The notes beneath the pieces are model-generated. The model saw only the letters and a list, made by a program, of their open reading frames with translations. It was not told the DNA's origin and did not search any database. From positions 1 through 9,166 of the forward strand of contig CALFYR010000683.1 in the NCBI GenBank assembly GCA_937954195.1: DNA of 9,166 nt, read 5' to 3'. Positions 1 through 7,179 of this stretch are shown here, piece after piece. Origin of the DNA: an uncultured Dehalococcoidia bacterium (GTDB taxonomy: Bacteria > Chloroflexota > Dehalococcoidia > Tepidiformales > Tepidiformaceae). Made by a program: the position numbers and the translations under genes. Within the stretch, counting starts at the first letter, position 1; every line of letters begins with the position of its first letter.

Positions 1-1
1 C

Positions 2-3000
2 AACACGCCGGCGCAGCAACTCATCGGCAAACGGCCAACCGAAAGCTTCCCCGGCGTGAAGGCACTGGAAGATTGGGAAGCGGGCGTCGCCGAAGTCTTC
101 AACACCGGCGAACCCGTCATCATCGAAGCCAAAGCCGACCTCATGTCGGCCGGGAACTACCTTCAGACCCACCTCATCCCCGAGGTCGGACCTGATGGCG
201 CGGTCGAAACCGTCCTCAGCATCACGCGCGACCTCACCGATACCCGCCGCGCAATCGAAGCCTCGTCCAGGCTCGGAACCATCGTCGAGTCGTCCCAGGA
301 CGGAATGATCGTCGTCGATACGCAGAGCCGCATCCTCAGCTGGAACAAGGGCGCCGAACGCATCTTCGGCTGGAGCGCCGAGGAAGTCATCGGACACACC
401 ACCGAACGGTTCTTCGAACCCGAATCCGAAGACGTGCGAAACCGCATCCGCGATAGCGTCCTCGCCCGTGGCGATACCATCGAAAACCTCGAACGCACCT
501 GGACCCGCAAAGATGGCTCAACCGTCACCTGCTACTCGTCCTACTTCCCGCTCCGCAACAGCGCCGGCGAAATCGTCGGCATCGGCAGCGTCGCCCGCGA
601 TGTCTCTGACCTCCGCCGCGCCCGCGAAGAACTCGCGCGCGTCGCCTCCATCGTCGAATCCTCCGACGACGCCATGATGAGCACCGACCTACGTGGCTAC
701 ATCGTCTCCTGGAACCGGGGCGCCGAGCGCATGTTCGGCTTCTCCGCCGACGAAACCGTCGGAAAGACAACCGCCGAAATCTTCGGGATAGACCCGGACC
801 TTCGCACCGAAATCCGGACCGCGGTGCTGCGAGATGGCCAAACCCTGCGGCTCTCCGAACGCGAATGGCGCACGAAAGATGGCGGCACGGTCACCACCTC
901 CACCTCCTTCTTCCCCCTGAAGGCCAGCGATGGCTCCATCATCGGCCTCGGCAGCGTCGCCCGGGATGTCACCGAGATCGTCCGCACCCGCGCCGAACTC
1001 GCCCGCCTGGCCGCCATCGTCGAAAACTCCAGCGACTCCATCACCAGCGTCGATATGAACGGCATCGTCACCAGCTGGAACAGGGCGTCAGAAGAACTGT
1101 TCGGGTGGACCGCCGACGAAGTCGTGGGGACCCACGGCAGCGTCCATGGTGGCGGCACCGCCGAAGAGATCGCAGCACTGGCCGCGGAAATGGCCGCCGG
1201 CCGTACCGTGAAAGACCTGGAGACCACCCGCCTCCGAAAGGATGGCACCGAGGTCGCCGTGTCCGCCGCCGTCTTCCCGATCCTCGATGACGCCGGCCGC
1301 CGCATCGGCGCTGCCCGGGTGATGCGCGACATCACCGAGCGCAAGGCCGCCGAAGCCGCCGTCCGTGAAAGCGAACAGCGCTTCCGCATGCTTGCCGATG
1401 CCGCTCCGCTCCTCATCTGGGTTTCGAACCCCCAGGCTGAGGTCGAGTTCTTCAGCGCCGGATGGCGAAACTACACCGGCCGCGTCCACGACGAAGACCT
1501 CGGCCGCGGCTGGGAAGAAGTCATCCACCCCGACGATGTCCAGGAGAACATCGACGTCTTCACCCGCGCCACCAACGAGCAGGCCGCCTACTCGACCCGC
1601 TACCGGCTGCGCCGCCACGACGGGGTCTATCGCTGGGTCATGGAATACGGCGGTCCTCGCTTCTCTCCCGACGGCGAGTTCCTCGGGCTCATTGGCGCCT
1701 GCATCGATATCCACGAACGCCACCTCGCCGAAGAAGCCCTCCGCCTCAGCGAAGGCCGCCTCCGCATCGCCATGGAAGCCGCCGAACTCGGGGTCTGGAC
1801 CTGGGAGATCGATACCGGGACCATGCACTGGAGCGAAGAGGCCGCACGCGTCTACCGGCGACCCATGGAAGACATGCCCAAAACCTTCGCCGAAGCGGTC
1901 GCGCTCCTTCATGCGGAAGATTCCCGCGGCATTACCTCGGATATTGGCAGGCTCGCCCCCCAGATGCAGCCGTCCAACTATCGGCTGCTCTGCCCCGATG
2001 GCTCCTACCGTTGGATCATGGTCGCAGGCGAAGCCGTCCTCGATGCCGCGGGTAACGTCCGCGCCGTCACCGGCGTCATCCAGGACATCCACGAGCGCAA
2101 GCTCGCCGAACAGGCGCTCCAGGCCAGCGAATCCCGCTTCCGAAACGTGGTGGAAGGCACGCCGGACCTCATCACCCGCTACGACGCCGAAATGCGCTTC
2201 GAATTCGGCAACGCCGCCGCCCTCGCCGCGATGAACGCCGAACGCCGCAAGCCCTGGGGTAAACGGATCGACGCCATGGGCCTCGACCCGGATTTCGCCC
2301 AGCTCTGGCTGAACCACCTGGAAGAAGCCAAAGCCACCAGAAACATGGTCGAATTCGAATACGAAACGCCGGCCAGCTACGGCCGATGGTGGCGCCGCGC
2401 CCGCGTCGTCCCGGAAGTCGACCAGGATGGCTCCGTCCACCATCTGCTCTGCGTGGTCACCGATACCACGCTCGTAAAGCAGGCCGAAGAAGAACGCCGC
2501 CGCCTCGACCAGCAAATGCAGCAAACCCAGAAGCTGGAAAGCCTCGGCGTGCTCGCCGGCGGTATCGCCCACGACTTCAACAACCTGCTCGTCGCAATCC
2601 TGGGCAACGCCGGTCTCGCCCTCATGGAGCTCCCCAAGGAATCGCCCGCGCGCCAGACCGTCCAGGCGATCGAAACCGCCGCGCAGCGGGCCGCCGAGCT
2701 CACCCGCCAGATGCTCGCCTACTCCGGCAAGGGCAAGTTCGTCATCGAACCCCTCAACCTCAGCAAGATCGTCGATGAGATGGCCCACCTCCTGGAGGTC
2801 TCGGTCTCCAAGCGTGCCGTCCTCAAGTACCGCTTCGCTCCCAACCTTCCGCCCATCGAAGGCGACGCCACCCAGGTCCGCCAGGTGATCATGAACCTCA
2901 TCACCAACGCCTCCGACGCCATCGGCGAACGCTCCGGCGTCATCTCCCTCTCCACCGGCATGATGCGCTGCGACCGCGCGTATCTCGCGTCGTCCTACCT

Positions 3001-3685
3001 CGATTCGGACCTCCCGGAGGGCGACTACGTCTACCTCGAAGTGGCCGACACCGGTGAGGGGATGGACGAGGCCACACGCGAACGCATCTTCGACCCCTTC
3101 TTCACCACCAAGTTCACCGGACGCGGCCTGGGCCTTGCCGCCGTGCTCGGCATCGTCCGCGGCCACAACGGCGCTATCAAGCTCTACACCGAACCGGGGC
3201 GCGGGTCGTCGTTCAAGGTGATGTTCCCTGCCGCCGGCGGCGAGGTCGAAGAACTGCTGGCTGCCGAGGCCGCCCAGCACGAGCCCGGCGGCGAAGCGCG
3301 GCCGCTCACCGTGCTCGTCGTCGATGACGACGAAACCGTCCGCTCGGTCACGCGGCGCATGCTGGAGCATGCCGGTTGCACCGTCCTCCAGGCGGCCGAC
3401 GGCGTGCAGGCATTGGCCGTCTACGCGGCCCATCCGGAAGTGGATGTCGTATTGCTCGATATGACCATGCCCCACATGGATGGCGAGGAGACGTTCCGCG
3501 AACTCCGCAGGCTCTCGAACGACGTACGCGTGGTGCTCACCAGCGGCTACAACGAGCAGGATGCAACCGAACGCTTCGTCGGGAAGGGCCTCGCCGGGTT
3601 CATCCAAAAGCCCTACCGGCCCGCGGAGCTGATGGCCAAGATCTCTGAATCCGTCTCCCGCGACACGGACGCAACCGGAACGTAA
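2..3685 (+). CDS. Multi-PAS hybrid sensor histidine kinase with C-terminal receiver domain (5' end outside window)
   Basis: The reading frame is open to the left edge and its first visible residues (NTPAQQLIGKRP) are already inside a PAS domain, so the true start is upstream; 1227 residues are visible. A GTG at 56 is internal. Counting from that GTG as residue 1, there is a partial PAS to about 62, then six PAS domains starting near 70, 196, 317, 436, 562 and 688. A HisKA dimerisation segment follows with phospho-acceptor His839 in AGGIAHDFNNLL. The HATPase domain has an N-box (N947, N951), a G1 motif (D998 in DTGEGM), an F box (DPFFTTK) and a G2 motif (GRGLGL). The receiver domain has acidic D1090-D1092, phospho-acceptor Asp1135, Thr1162 and Lys1185. 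All catalytic residues are present, so kinase and receiver should work. The H-D-F-N-N H-box and terminal receiver resemble CckA-type hybrid kinases. No membrane segment lies in the visible part, and no Hpt or DNA-binding output domain is seen, so phosphate is presumably relayed to a partner encoded elsewhere. Ligands of the PAS domains cannot be told. Confidence 0.96.
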   Translation, partial: NTPAQQLIGKRPTESFPGVKALEDWEAGVAEVFNTGEPVIIEAKADLMSAGNYLQTHLIPEVGPDGAVETVLSITRDLTDTRRAIEASSRLGTIVESSQDGMIVVDTQSRILSWNKGAERIFGWSAEEVIGHTTERFFEPESEDVRNRIRDSVLARGDTIENLERTWTRKDGSTVTCYSSYFPLRNSAGEIVGIGSVARDVSDLRRAREELARVASIVESSDDAMMSTDLRGYIVSWNRGAERMFGFSADETVGKTTAEIFGIDPDLRTEIRTAVLRDGQTLRLSEREWRTKDGGTVTTSTSFFPLKASDGSIIGLGSVARDVTEIVRTRAELARLAAIVENSSDSITSVDMNGIVTSWNRASEELFGWTADEVVGTHGSVHGGGTAEEIAALAAEMAAGRTVKDLETTRLRKDGTEVAVSAAVFPILDDAGRRIGAARVMRDITERKAAEAAVRESEQRFRMLADAAPLLIWVSNPQAEVEFFSAGWRNYTGRVHDEDLGRGWEEVIHPDDVQENIDVFTRATNEQAAYSTRYRLRRHDGVYRWVMEYGGPRFSPDGEFLGLIGACIDIHERHLAEEALRLSEGRLRIAMEAAELGVWTWEIDTGTMHWSEEAARVYRRPMEDMPKTFAEAVALLHAEDSRGITSDIGRLAPQMQPSNYRLLCPDGSYRWIMVAGEAVLDAAGNVRAVTGVIQDIHERKLAEQALQASESRFRNVVEGTPDLITRYDAEMRFEFGNAAALAAMNAERRKPWGKRIDAMGLDPDFAQLWLNHLEEAKATRNMVEFEYETPASYGRWWRRARVVPEVDQDGSVHHLLCVVTDTTLVKQAEEERRRLDQQMQQTQKLESLGVLAGGIAHDFNNLLVAILGNAGLALMELPKESPARQTVQAIETAAQRAAELTRQMLAYSGKGKFVIEPLNLSKIVDEMAHLLEVSVSKRAVLKYRFAPNLPPIEGDATQVRQVIMNLITNASDAIGERSGVISLSTGMMRCDRAYLASSYLDSDLPEGDYVYLEVADTGEGMDEATRERIFDPFFTTKFTGRGLGLAAVLGIVRGHNGAIKLYTEPGRGSSFKVMFPAAGGEVEELLAAEAAQHEPGGEARPLTVLVVDDDETVRSVTRRMLEHAGCTVLQAADGVQALAVYAAHPEVDVVLLDMTMPHMDGEETFRELRRLSNDVRVVLTSGYNEQDATERFVGKGLAGFIQKPYRPAELMAKISESVSRDTDATGT

Positions 3686-3722
3686 CGAAGTCTGTTTCAG
3701 AGCGGACACCAGCGCGAAACAT

Positions 3723-3760
3723 CCTCCTGCCAACGATCCCGGGTACCCACTCTCAGGAGG
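3723..3760 (+). promoter_or_regulatory. Strong Shine-Dalgarno of the amidase with an upstream complementary arm (possible RBS-masking hairpin)
   Basis: AGGAGG at 3755-3760 sits 6 nt before the ATG at 3767, which fixes the amidase start. Upstream, CCTCCTG (3723-3729) is the exact reverse complement of CAGGAGG (3754-3760), so the leader RNA could fold into a 7-bp stem with a 24-nt loop that hides the SD. The pairing is seen in the sequence; any control by it is inference. The 81-nt gap between kinase and amidase shows no GC stem followed by a T-run, so I see no intrinsic terminator. Confidence 0.45.
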
Positions 3761-3766
3761 CCCAGG

Positions 3767-5269
3767 ATGGCACAGGCAGAGGCCGCACCGAAAACCTTCC
3801 AGCTCTTAGAAACCACGATCGCCGATGTACACGCCGCATTCGCGGCCGGCGAACTCACCGCCCGTCAGCTCGTCGAGATGTACCTCGAGCGCATCGAGGC
3901 CTACGACCGCAACGGACCGAAAATCAACTCCATCATCAGCGTGAGCCCCACCGCGCTCGCGGAAGCCGATGCGCTGGACGCGGCCTACCGTGCATCCGGC
4001 CCGGTCGGTCCGCTCCACGGCATCCCCATCATCCTGAAGGACCAGATGGACGCGAAGGGCATGCCGACAACGCTCGGGTCAGCCCTCTTCAAGGACTTCT
4101 ACCCCGACCGGGATTCAACCGTCACCGCGAGGCTCAAGGACGCCGGCGCCATCATCCTGGCAAAGGCTACCCTCGGCGAACTGGGCGGGGGCGATACCCA
4201 CGGCACCCTCTTCGGCTCGACGCGAAACCCCTACGACCCCGAACGCACGGTCGGCGGGTCCAGCGGTGGCTCGTCCGCCGCGGCGTCCGCGAACTTCTCC
4301 ACGGTCTGCATCGGCCAGGAAGGCTTCGCCTCCATCCGCCGGCCCTCCGCATGGAACTCGATTGTCGGCATGCGCCCGACCGCCGGACTGGTGAGCCGCG
4401 GCCACGTCTACGCCGGCTGGCCAAGCCGCAACGGTTCGCTCGGCCCGATGTGCCGCACCGTCACGGACCTCGCCGTACTCCTCGACGTGATGGTTGGCTA
4501 CGATCCCCTCGACCCCATCACCGCACATGGCGTCGGCCACAAGCCCGCCTCGTACCAGGCATTCCTGGAAGCCGATGGTCTCCGGGGCGCGCGCATCGGC
4601 ATCATCCGTGAGCCCATGGGCGAAGGCACCGACACCGCCGCAGAGGACTACCAGCAGATCGATGCGGTCTTCGCGAAAGCCGTGGCGGACCTCGCCGCGG
4701 CCGGCGCGACGATCGTCGATCCGGTCAGCATCCCCGGCCTGCAAGACCTCATCGCGAAACGCGCCGGCGACGGCAGCGATGACTCCTACCTGGAGTACAT
4801 GCAGGGTATCCCCAACCCGCCGTTCGCCACTCCGACCGACATGAAGGCCCACCCGGAATACGGCAACATCCTCCGCTTCAAGCGGAGCGGCTCCACGGCT
4901 GCCACGGCCGGCGGCACCGGCCGCCAGGCGTTCGCCGAATACCAGCTCGCCCGCGAGGAACTCATGACCAGGCTCCTCAAGGTCATGGCGGATAACGAAC
5001 TGGATGCCATCGTCCACAAGACGGTGGAGCACGCCCCAACGCTCATCAGCGAAGGTGTGAACCCGCCCTACGTGAACCACAAGGGCGCGCCGCACCTCAA
5101 CACGTTCCTCATCTACGTCCCGTCGATCACCGTCCCGGCCGGGTTCACGGCCGCCGGGCTGCCCGCTGGCATCACGTTCCTCGGCCGGCCGTACAGCGAT
5201 GCGAGCATGGTCCGCTTCGCCTACGCCTACGAACAGGCGACCATGAACCGCGTGCCACCGGCACTCTAA
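3767..5269 (+). CDS. Amidase-signature (AS) family hydrolase with variant oxyanion loop
   Basis: This 500-residue protein belongs to the amidase-signature family, which hydrolyses carboxamide bonds with a Ser-cisSer-Lys triad. The triad is visible: Lys91 in ILKDQMD, cis-Ser165 in VGGSSGGSS and nucleophile Ser189 in FASIRRP. Spacings (74 and 24 residues) fit those I recall for fatty acid amide hydrolase (K142, S217, S241). The loop before the nucleophile reads G-Q-E-G-F-A-S-I-R, where most family members have (T/D)-T-G-G-S-I-R, so the glycines whose backbone forms the oxyanion hole are Phe and Ala here. The length is typical. There is no signal peptide or membrane segment, so it is probably cytosolic. 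The start is set by AGGAGG 6 nt upstream. Lack of the TGGS motif and absence of gatB/gatC nearby argue against a GatA subunit. The substrate cannot be inferred. The stop codon overlaps that of the convergent ArsR gene. Confidence 0.93.
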   Translation: MAQAEAAPKTFQLLETTIADVHAAFAAGELTARQLVEMYLERIEAYDRNGPKINSIISVSPTALAEADALDAAYRASGPVGPLHGIPIILKDQMDAKGMPTTLGSALFKDFYPDRDSTVTARLKDAGAIILAKATLGELGGGDTHGTLFGSTRNPYDPERTVGGSSGGSSAAASANFSTVCIGQEGFASIRRPSAWNSIVGMRPTAGLVSRGHVYAGWPSRNGSLGPMCRTVTDLAVLLDVMVGYDPLDPITAHGVGHKPASYQAFLEADGLRGARIGIIREPMGEGTDTAAEDYQQIDAVFAKAVADLAAAGATIVDPVSIPGLQDLIAKRAGDGSDDSYLEYMQGIPNPPFATPTDMKAHPEYGNILRFKRSGSTAATAGGTGRQAFAEYQLAREELMTRLLKVMADNELDAIVHKTVEHAPTLISEGVNPPYVNHKGAPHLNTFLIYVPSITVPAGFTAAGLPAGITFLGRPYSDASMVRFAYAYEQATMNRVPPAL

Positions 5270-5601
5270 CCCGGCCGCTCCTCGACCAGCGTCTTCAGCC
5301 GCGAGAGGCGTTCGCTCCATTCCGCGCGAATCCGGGCGAGCGCCTCTTCGGCGTCGGTGAACCGGCGCGGGTCCAGCTCCCACATCCGTTCGCGCCCGAT
5401 TCGCGTACCGTGGATCAGCCCCGCGCCTTCGAGCACCTCCAGGTGCCGCGTGATCGCCTGCCGCGTGACGGGCTCGCCATCGGCCAGGCGGGAAATCGAG
5501 AGCGGCTCGCCCTTGCTCAAGCGCTCGACCAGCCGCAGCCGCGTCTCATCTCCCAGCGCGGCGAACAGCGCCGCCCGGTCGGCCAGTCCTGCCTCAGCCA
5601 T
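5266..5601 (-). CDS. ArsR-family winged-helix transcriptional repressor, non-metal type
   Basis: The protein is 111 residues from ATG 5601. It has the ArsR fold: an N-terminal helix (ALFAALGDETRLRLVERL, residues about 11-28), a recognition helix (VTRQAITRHLEVLEGAGLI) and a wing (GTRIGRERMWELDP), then a charged C-terminal helix. It contains no cysteine, so the classic Cys metal sites are absent. It resembles the subgroup that accompanies SRPBCC/AHSA1 proteins. The frame is open further upstream to an ATG at 5694, but that extension is Arg/Ser-rich, lies inside the AHSA1 gene and is not family-like, so 5601 is chosen. Its start overlaps the end of the upstream AHSA1 gene by 8 nt (ATGGCTGA), implying translational coupling. 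The likely role is to repress its own operon through the palindrome at 6059-6082. Confidence 0.92.
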   Translation of the reverse strand: MAEAGLADRAALFAALGDETRLRLVERLSKGEPLSISRLADGEPVTRQAITRHLEVLEGAGLIHGTRIGRERMWELDPRRFTDAEEALARIRAEWSERLSRLKTLVEERPG

Positions 5602-6058
5602 GGGAAGCCACGTACTCCGCGATGTTCTGGGCCTGGATCCGCCAGCCCTCGGTGTTCGATGCGAACGCCTCCGCCCTCCGGTCGAGCGGCACATCGTCGA
5701 ACCCCGACTCCACGATGGTCAGCCGCGTGCCTTCGTCCGCCGACTCGAGGGTGAAGGCCACGAGCGTGGTCGGCGCGTTTGCGTAATCCCCCGGCTCCAC
5801 CGCGTACGCGTGCCACCGGAACGAAAAGAATCGCGGCGGCTCCACGCGGTCGATCCAGATCGGGAACGTCGTCCCGCGGTACTCCTCTGGCTCCGTGATT
5901 TCGCAGCCAACCTGGACACCGGGCTCGAACGGCCGGTCGCACGCCATCCCGAACCACTCGCCGAACTCGCGCGCATCGCTCACCGCCCGCCAGACTCGTT
6001 CAATCGGCGCACCGATAGTTATTTCCTGGACGATGGAGTCTGTCGTAGATCCAGCCAT
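5594..6058 (-). CDS. AHSA1/SRPBCC-domain protein (START-like ligand-binding fold)
   Basis: This 154-residue protein covers a whole AHSA1-type SRPBCC domain. The N-terminal strand-helix signature is EITIGAPIERVWRAVSDARE, followed by EWFGM, a central beta region with PIWIDRVEPPRFFSFRW, and the C-terminal helix GWRIQAQNIAEYVASHG. These helix-grip proteins enclose a hydrophobic cavity; bacterial AHSA1 members are mostly of unknown ligand and are often encoded beside ArsR repressors. It is cytosolic, with no signal peptide. The ATG at 6058 has AGAGG (plus-strand 6067-6071) 8 nt upstream. It is the first gene of the pair and overlaps the ArsR gene by 8 nt, the reverse of the ArsR-first order I regard as usual. 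A perfect palindrome touches the start codon. Family assignment is firm; ligand and function are unknown. Confidence 0.92.
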   Translation of the reverse strand: MAGSTTDSIVQEITIGAPIERVWRAVSDAREFGEWFGMACDRPFEPGVQVGCEITEPEEYRGTTFPIWIDRVEPPRFFSFRWHAYAVEPGDYANAPTTLVAFTLESADEGTRLTIVESGFDDVPLDRRAEAFASNTEGWRIQAQNIAEYVASHG

Positions 6059-6082
6059 ACATGCAACCTCTGTGTTGCATGT
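6059..6082. promoter_or_regulatory. Perfect 9-bp inverted repeat: likely ArsR operator
   Basis: Arms ACATGCAAC (6059-6067) and GTTGCATGT (6074-6082) are exact reverse complements with a 6-nt spacer, giving a 24-bp dyad. It begins at the base next to the AHSA1 ATG. On the minus strand it contains the SD (AGAGG) and most of the candidate -10. Dyads of this size over the promoter and start region are typical of autoregulated ArsR operons. The repeat is seen directly; assigning it to the ArsR protein is inference. Confidence 0.7.
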
Positions 6083-6108
6083 TAGAGGGGCGCCGCAGCC
6101 GCGCGCAA
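6079..6108 (-). promoter_or_regulatory. Candidate sigma70-type promoter for the AHSA1-ArsR operon
   Basis: Reading the minus strand, TTGCGC (plus 6103-6108) and TAACAT (plus 6079-6084) are separated by 18 nt. Transcription would start near 6072, leaving a leader of about 13 nt. The -10 overlaps the upstream arm of the palindrome, which suits repression by blocking polymerase. This is a consensus-based guess in a genome whose sigma-factor preferences are unknown. Confidence 0.4.
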
Positions 6109-6115
6109 GCCGGGC

Positions 6116-6622
6116 TTACGGCAGCCCGTCGTTCGCCACCATCGGGCCCTGGAGCTTAAAGATGAGCGCAGGCCCAAGATTGAGGTCGTAACGGTGGCCA
6201 CCCTGCTGGAACGTCGGCTGCTCGAAGGCCACCCGCTGCGCGTGCGGGAAGTACAGCGTTACCGGCGCTCCCGGCGTGCCGCACCCTTGGGATTGACCCG
6301 TGTTCGTGCCATCCGCCAGCACATCGATCACGTACACCGTCCGCCCAATGTCCGATGGCGGGACGCCCGGTCCGGCCGTCGCGATCGTGGTCGTACCCTG
6401 CCCGCAGATCTTGCCGTTCACAAACGCGACCACCGGCTGAATCGCCGGGTCGATATTCCCACCTTCGAGCGAGACGATGCCGTAGGGCCAGAAGAAGTCC
6501 GGCTGCGGCGGGGTCTGCGCCTGCGCGCCGCGCGCCATCATCAGCGCGACAAAAAGAACGAGCAGCCCCCCGGTGACCCGCCAGTGGCGAATCAGGGGCT
6601 GCTCGCAAATGTCCTTCGACAC
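6116..6622 (-). CDS. Small secreted protein of unknown function, paralogue of the upstream gene
   Basis: This 168-residue protein is not assigned to a named family. It starts at GTG 6622, 11 nt after the stop of the upstream paralogue; no good SD is visible, so translation may rely on coupling. A Sec-type signal peptide is clear: basic RHWR, hydrophobic GGLLVLFVALMM, and cleavage after AQA (residue 35). The mature part looks all-beta: PYGIV, then VVAFVNGKICGQGTTTI, VYVIDVLADGTN, GCGTPGAPVTLYF. Cys73 and Cys114 are the only cysteines after the signal peptide and could form a disulfide. The block order and both cysteines match the neighbouring 147-residue protein, so the two arose by duplication. 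It should lie outside the cytoplasmic membrane. There is no C-terminal anchor or sorting motif. A carboxypeptidase-regulatory or Ig-like beta-sandwich is possible but unproven. Confidence 0.78.
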   Translation of the reverse strand: MSKDICEQPLIRHWRVTGGLLVLFVALMMARGAQAQTPPQPDFFWPYGIVSLEGGNIDPAIQPVVAFVNGKICGQGTTTIATAGPGVPPSDIGRTVYVIDVLADGTNTGQSQGCGTPGAPVTLYFPHAQRVAFEQPTFQQGGHRYDLNLGPALIFKLQGPMVANDGLP

Positions 6623-6633
6623 TGGTGCGGCCG

Positions 6634-7077
6634 TTAGTTCGTGCCGTCCTTGGCGACCAGCGGGAGGTTGTTGCGCGTCGTCAGCGCTGGCTCAAGGCCG
6701 GTCAGGTTCTTCTGCGCCGGGCCCGGCCCGCTCCACGATGCCGAATCTGTCGCGAGCTGCTTGTTCCCCACGAAGTAGAACTTCACCGTGCGGCCCGTCG
6801 CTCCGCAGCCCGCCCGCTGCGTATCCGCAACCACATCCACGACGTACACAACGCCGGAACCGTCCGCGATGGTGGTCCCAACGCCGCAGGTGGCCGATTG
6901 ACCGCCCGAAGTAACCACGGCAACCACCGCCTGGCCGGGCCCAACACCTGTTGGCACGTTGCCATAGAACGTGGTTGGCGGCGGGGGCGGGAAATTCTGC
7001 GCGGTGGCGGTAAGCGCCGGAATGGCCGCGATGGCGATGGCTGCAACGCCCAGGCCAAGGAAGATCGCTCGCTTCAT
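6634..7077 (-). CDS. Small secreted protein of unknown function with a Cys pair (first gene of paralogous pair)
   Basis: This 147-residue protein starts at ATG 7077, with GAGG 4 nt upstream. The signal peptide is plain: MKR, hydrophobic AIFLGLGVAAIAIAAIPAL, cleavage after ATA (residue 26). A proline run (30-34) leads into a beta-rich domain: TTFYGNVPTG, QAVVAVVTSGGQSATCGVG, VVYVVDVVADTQRAGCGATG, TVKFYFVGNKQLA, ending in a polar tail. Cys64 and Cys91 are its only cysteines. The motifs C-G-x-G-T-T-I, V-Y-V-(V/I)-D-V-x-A-D and G-C-G-x-x-G are shared with the following gene. I recognise the FYG...CG...VDV...GCG...F pattern as a short extracellular beta domain but cannot name a family. It is probably co-transcribed with the downstream paralogue. 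Confidence 0.82.
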   Translation of the reverse strand: MKRAIFLGLGVAAIAIAAIPALTATAQNFPPPPPTTFYGNVPTGVGPGQAVVAVVTSGGQSATCGVGTTIADGSGVVYVVDVVADTQRAGCGATGRTVKFYFVGNKQLATDSASWSGPGPAQKNLTGLEPALTTRNNLPLVAKDGTN

Positions 7078-7117
7078 GATGCCTCACTTCATGGGCTCGA
7101 ACGCCCACATTGCTTGC

Positions 7118-7146
7118 AGCGTAGGAGTGCCTTCTTATGCAGGCAA
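7118..7146 (-). promoter_or_regulatory. Candidate promoter for the secreted-protein pair
   Basis: On the minus strand TTGCCT (plus 7141-7146) lies 17 nt from TACGCT (plus 7118-7123), giving a leader of about 35 nt to the ATG at 7077. Spacing is ideal but both boxes are only partial matches. The remainder of the 146-nt divergent gap (7078-7223) holds the repeat at 7180-7201 and nothing else I can name. Confidence 0.3.
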
Positions 7147-7179
7147 GAGAAATACGCCGCCGGGCCGACCGGAGGCTCT

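Noticed and set aside
1088..3733. 881-codon open frame on the minus strand across the kinase
   Set aside because: It lies antisense to a gene with full kinase and receiver motifs. Its translation shows no recognisable domain; such frames arise from GC-rich third positions.
3735..3748. GATCCCGGGTACCC resembling a cloning polylinker
   Set aside because: Only a partial match to such linkers, and it sits in a natural intergenic gap with genomic composition on both sides; treated as chance.
4115..5383. 422-codon minus-strand frame across the amidase
   Set aside because: Antisense to a clear amidase, with a low-complexity Arg/Gly/Ala translation.
5602..5694. Longer ArsR start at 5694
   Set aside because: The extra 31 residues are Arg/Ser-rich, lie inside the AHSA1 gene and do not match the family N-terminus, which begins near ATG 5601.
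5357..6085. 242-codon plus-strand frame opposite the ArsR and AHSA1 genes
   Set aside because: Both minus-strand genes match known families along their length; this frame is an Arg/Ser/Pro-rich shadow.
6107..6117. AAGCC-G-GGCTT as a terminator stem after the secreted-protein gene
   Set aside because: The loop is too short for five pairs and no T-run follows on either strand.
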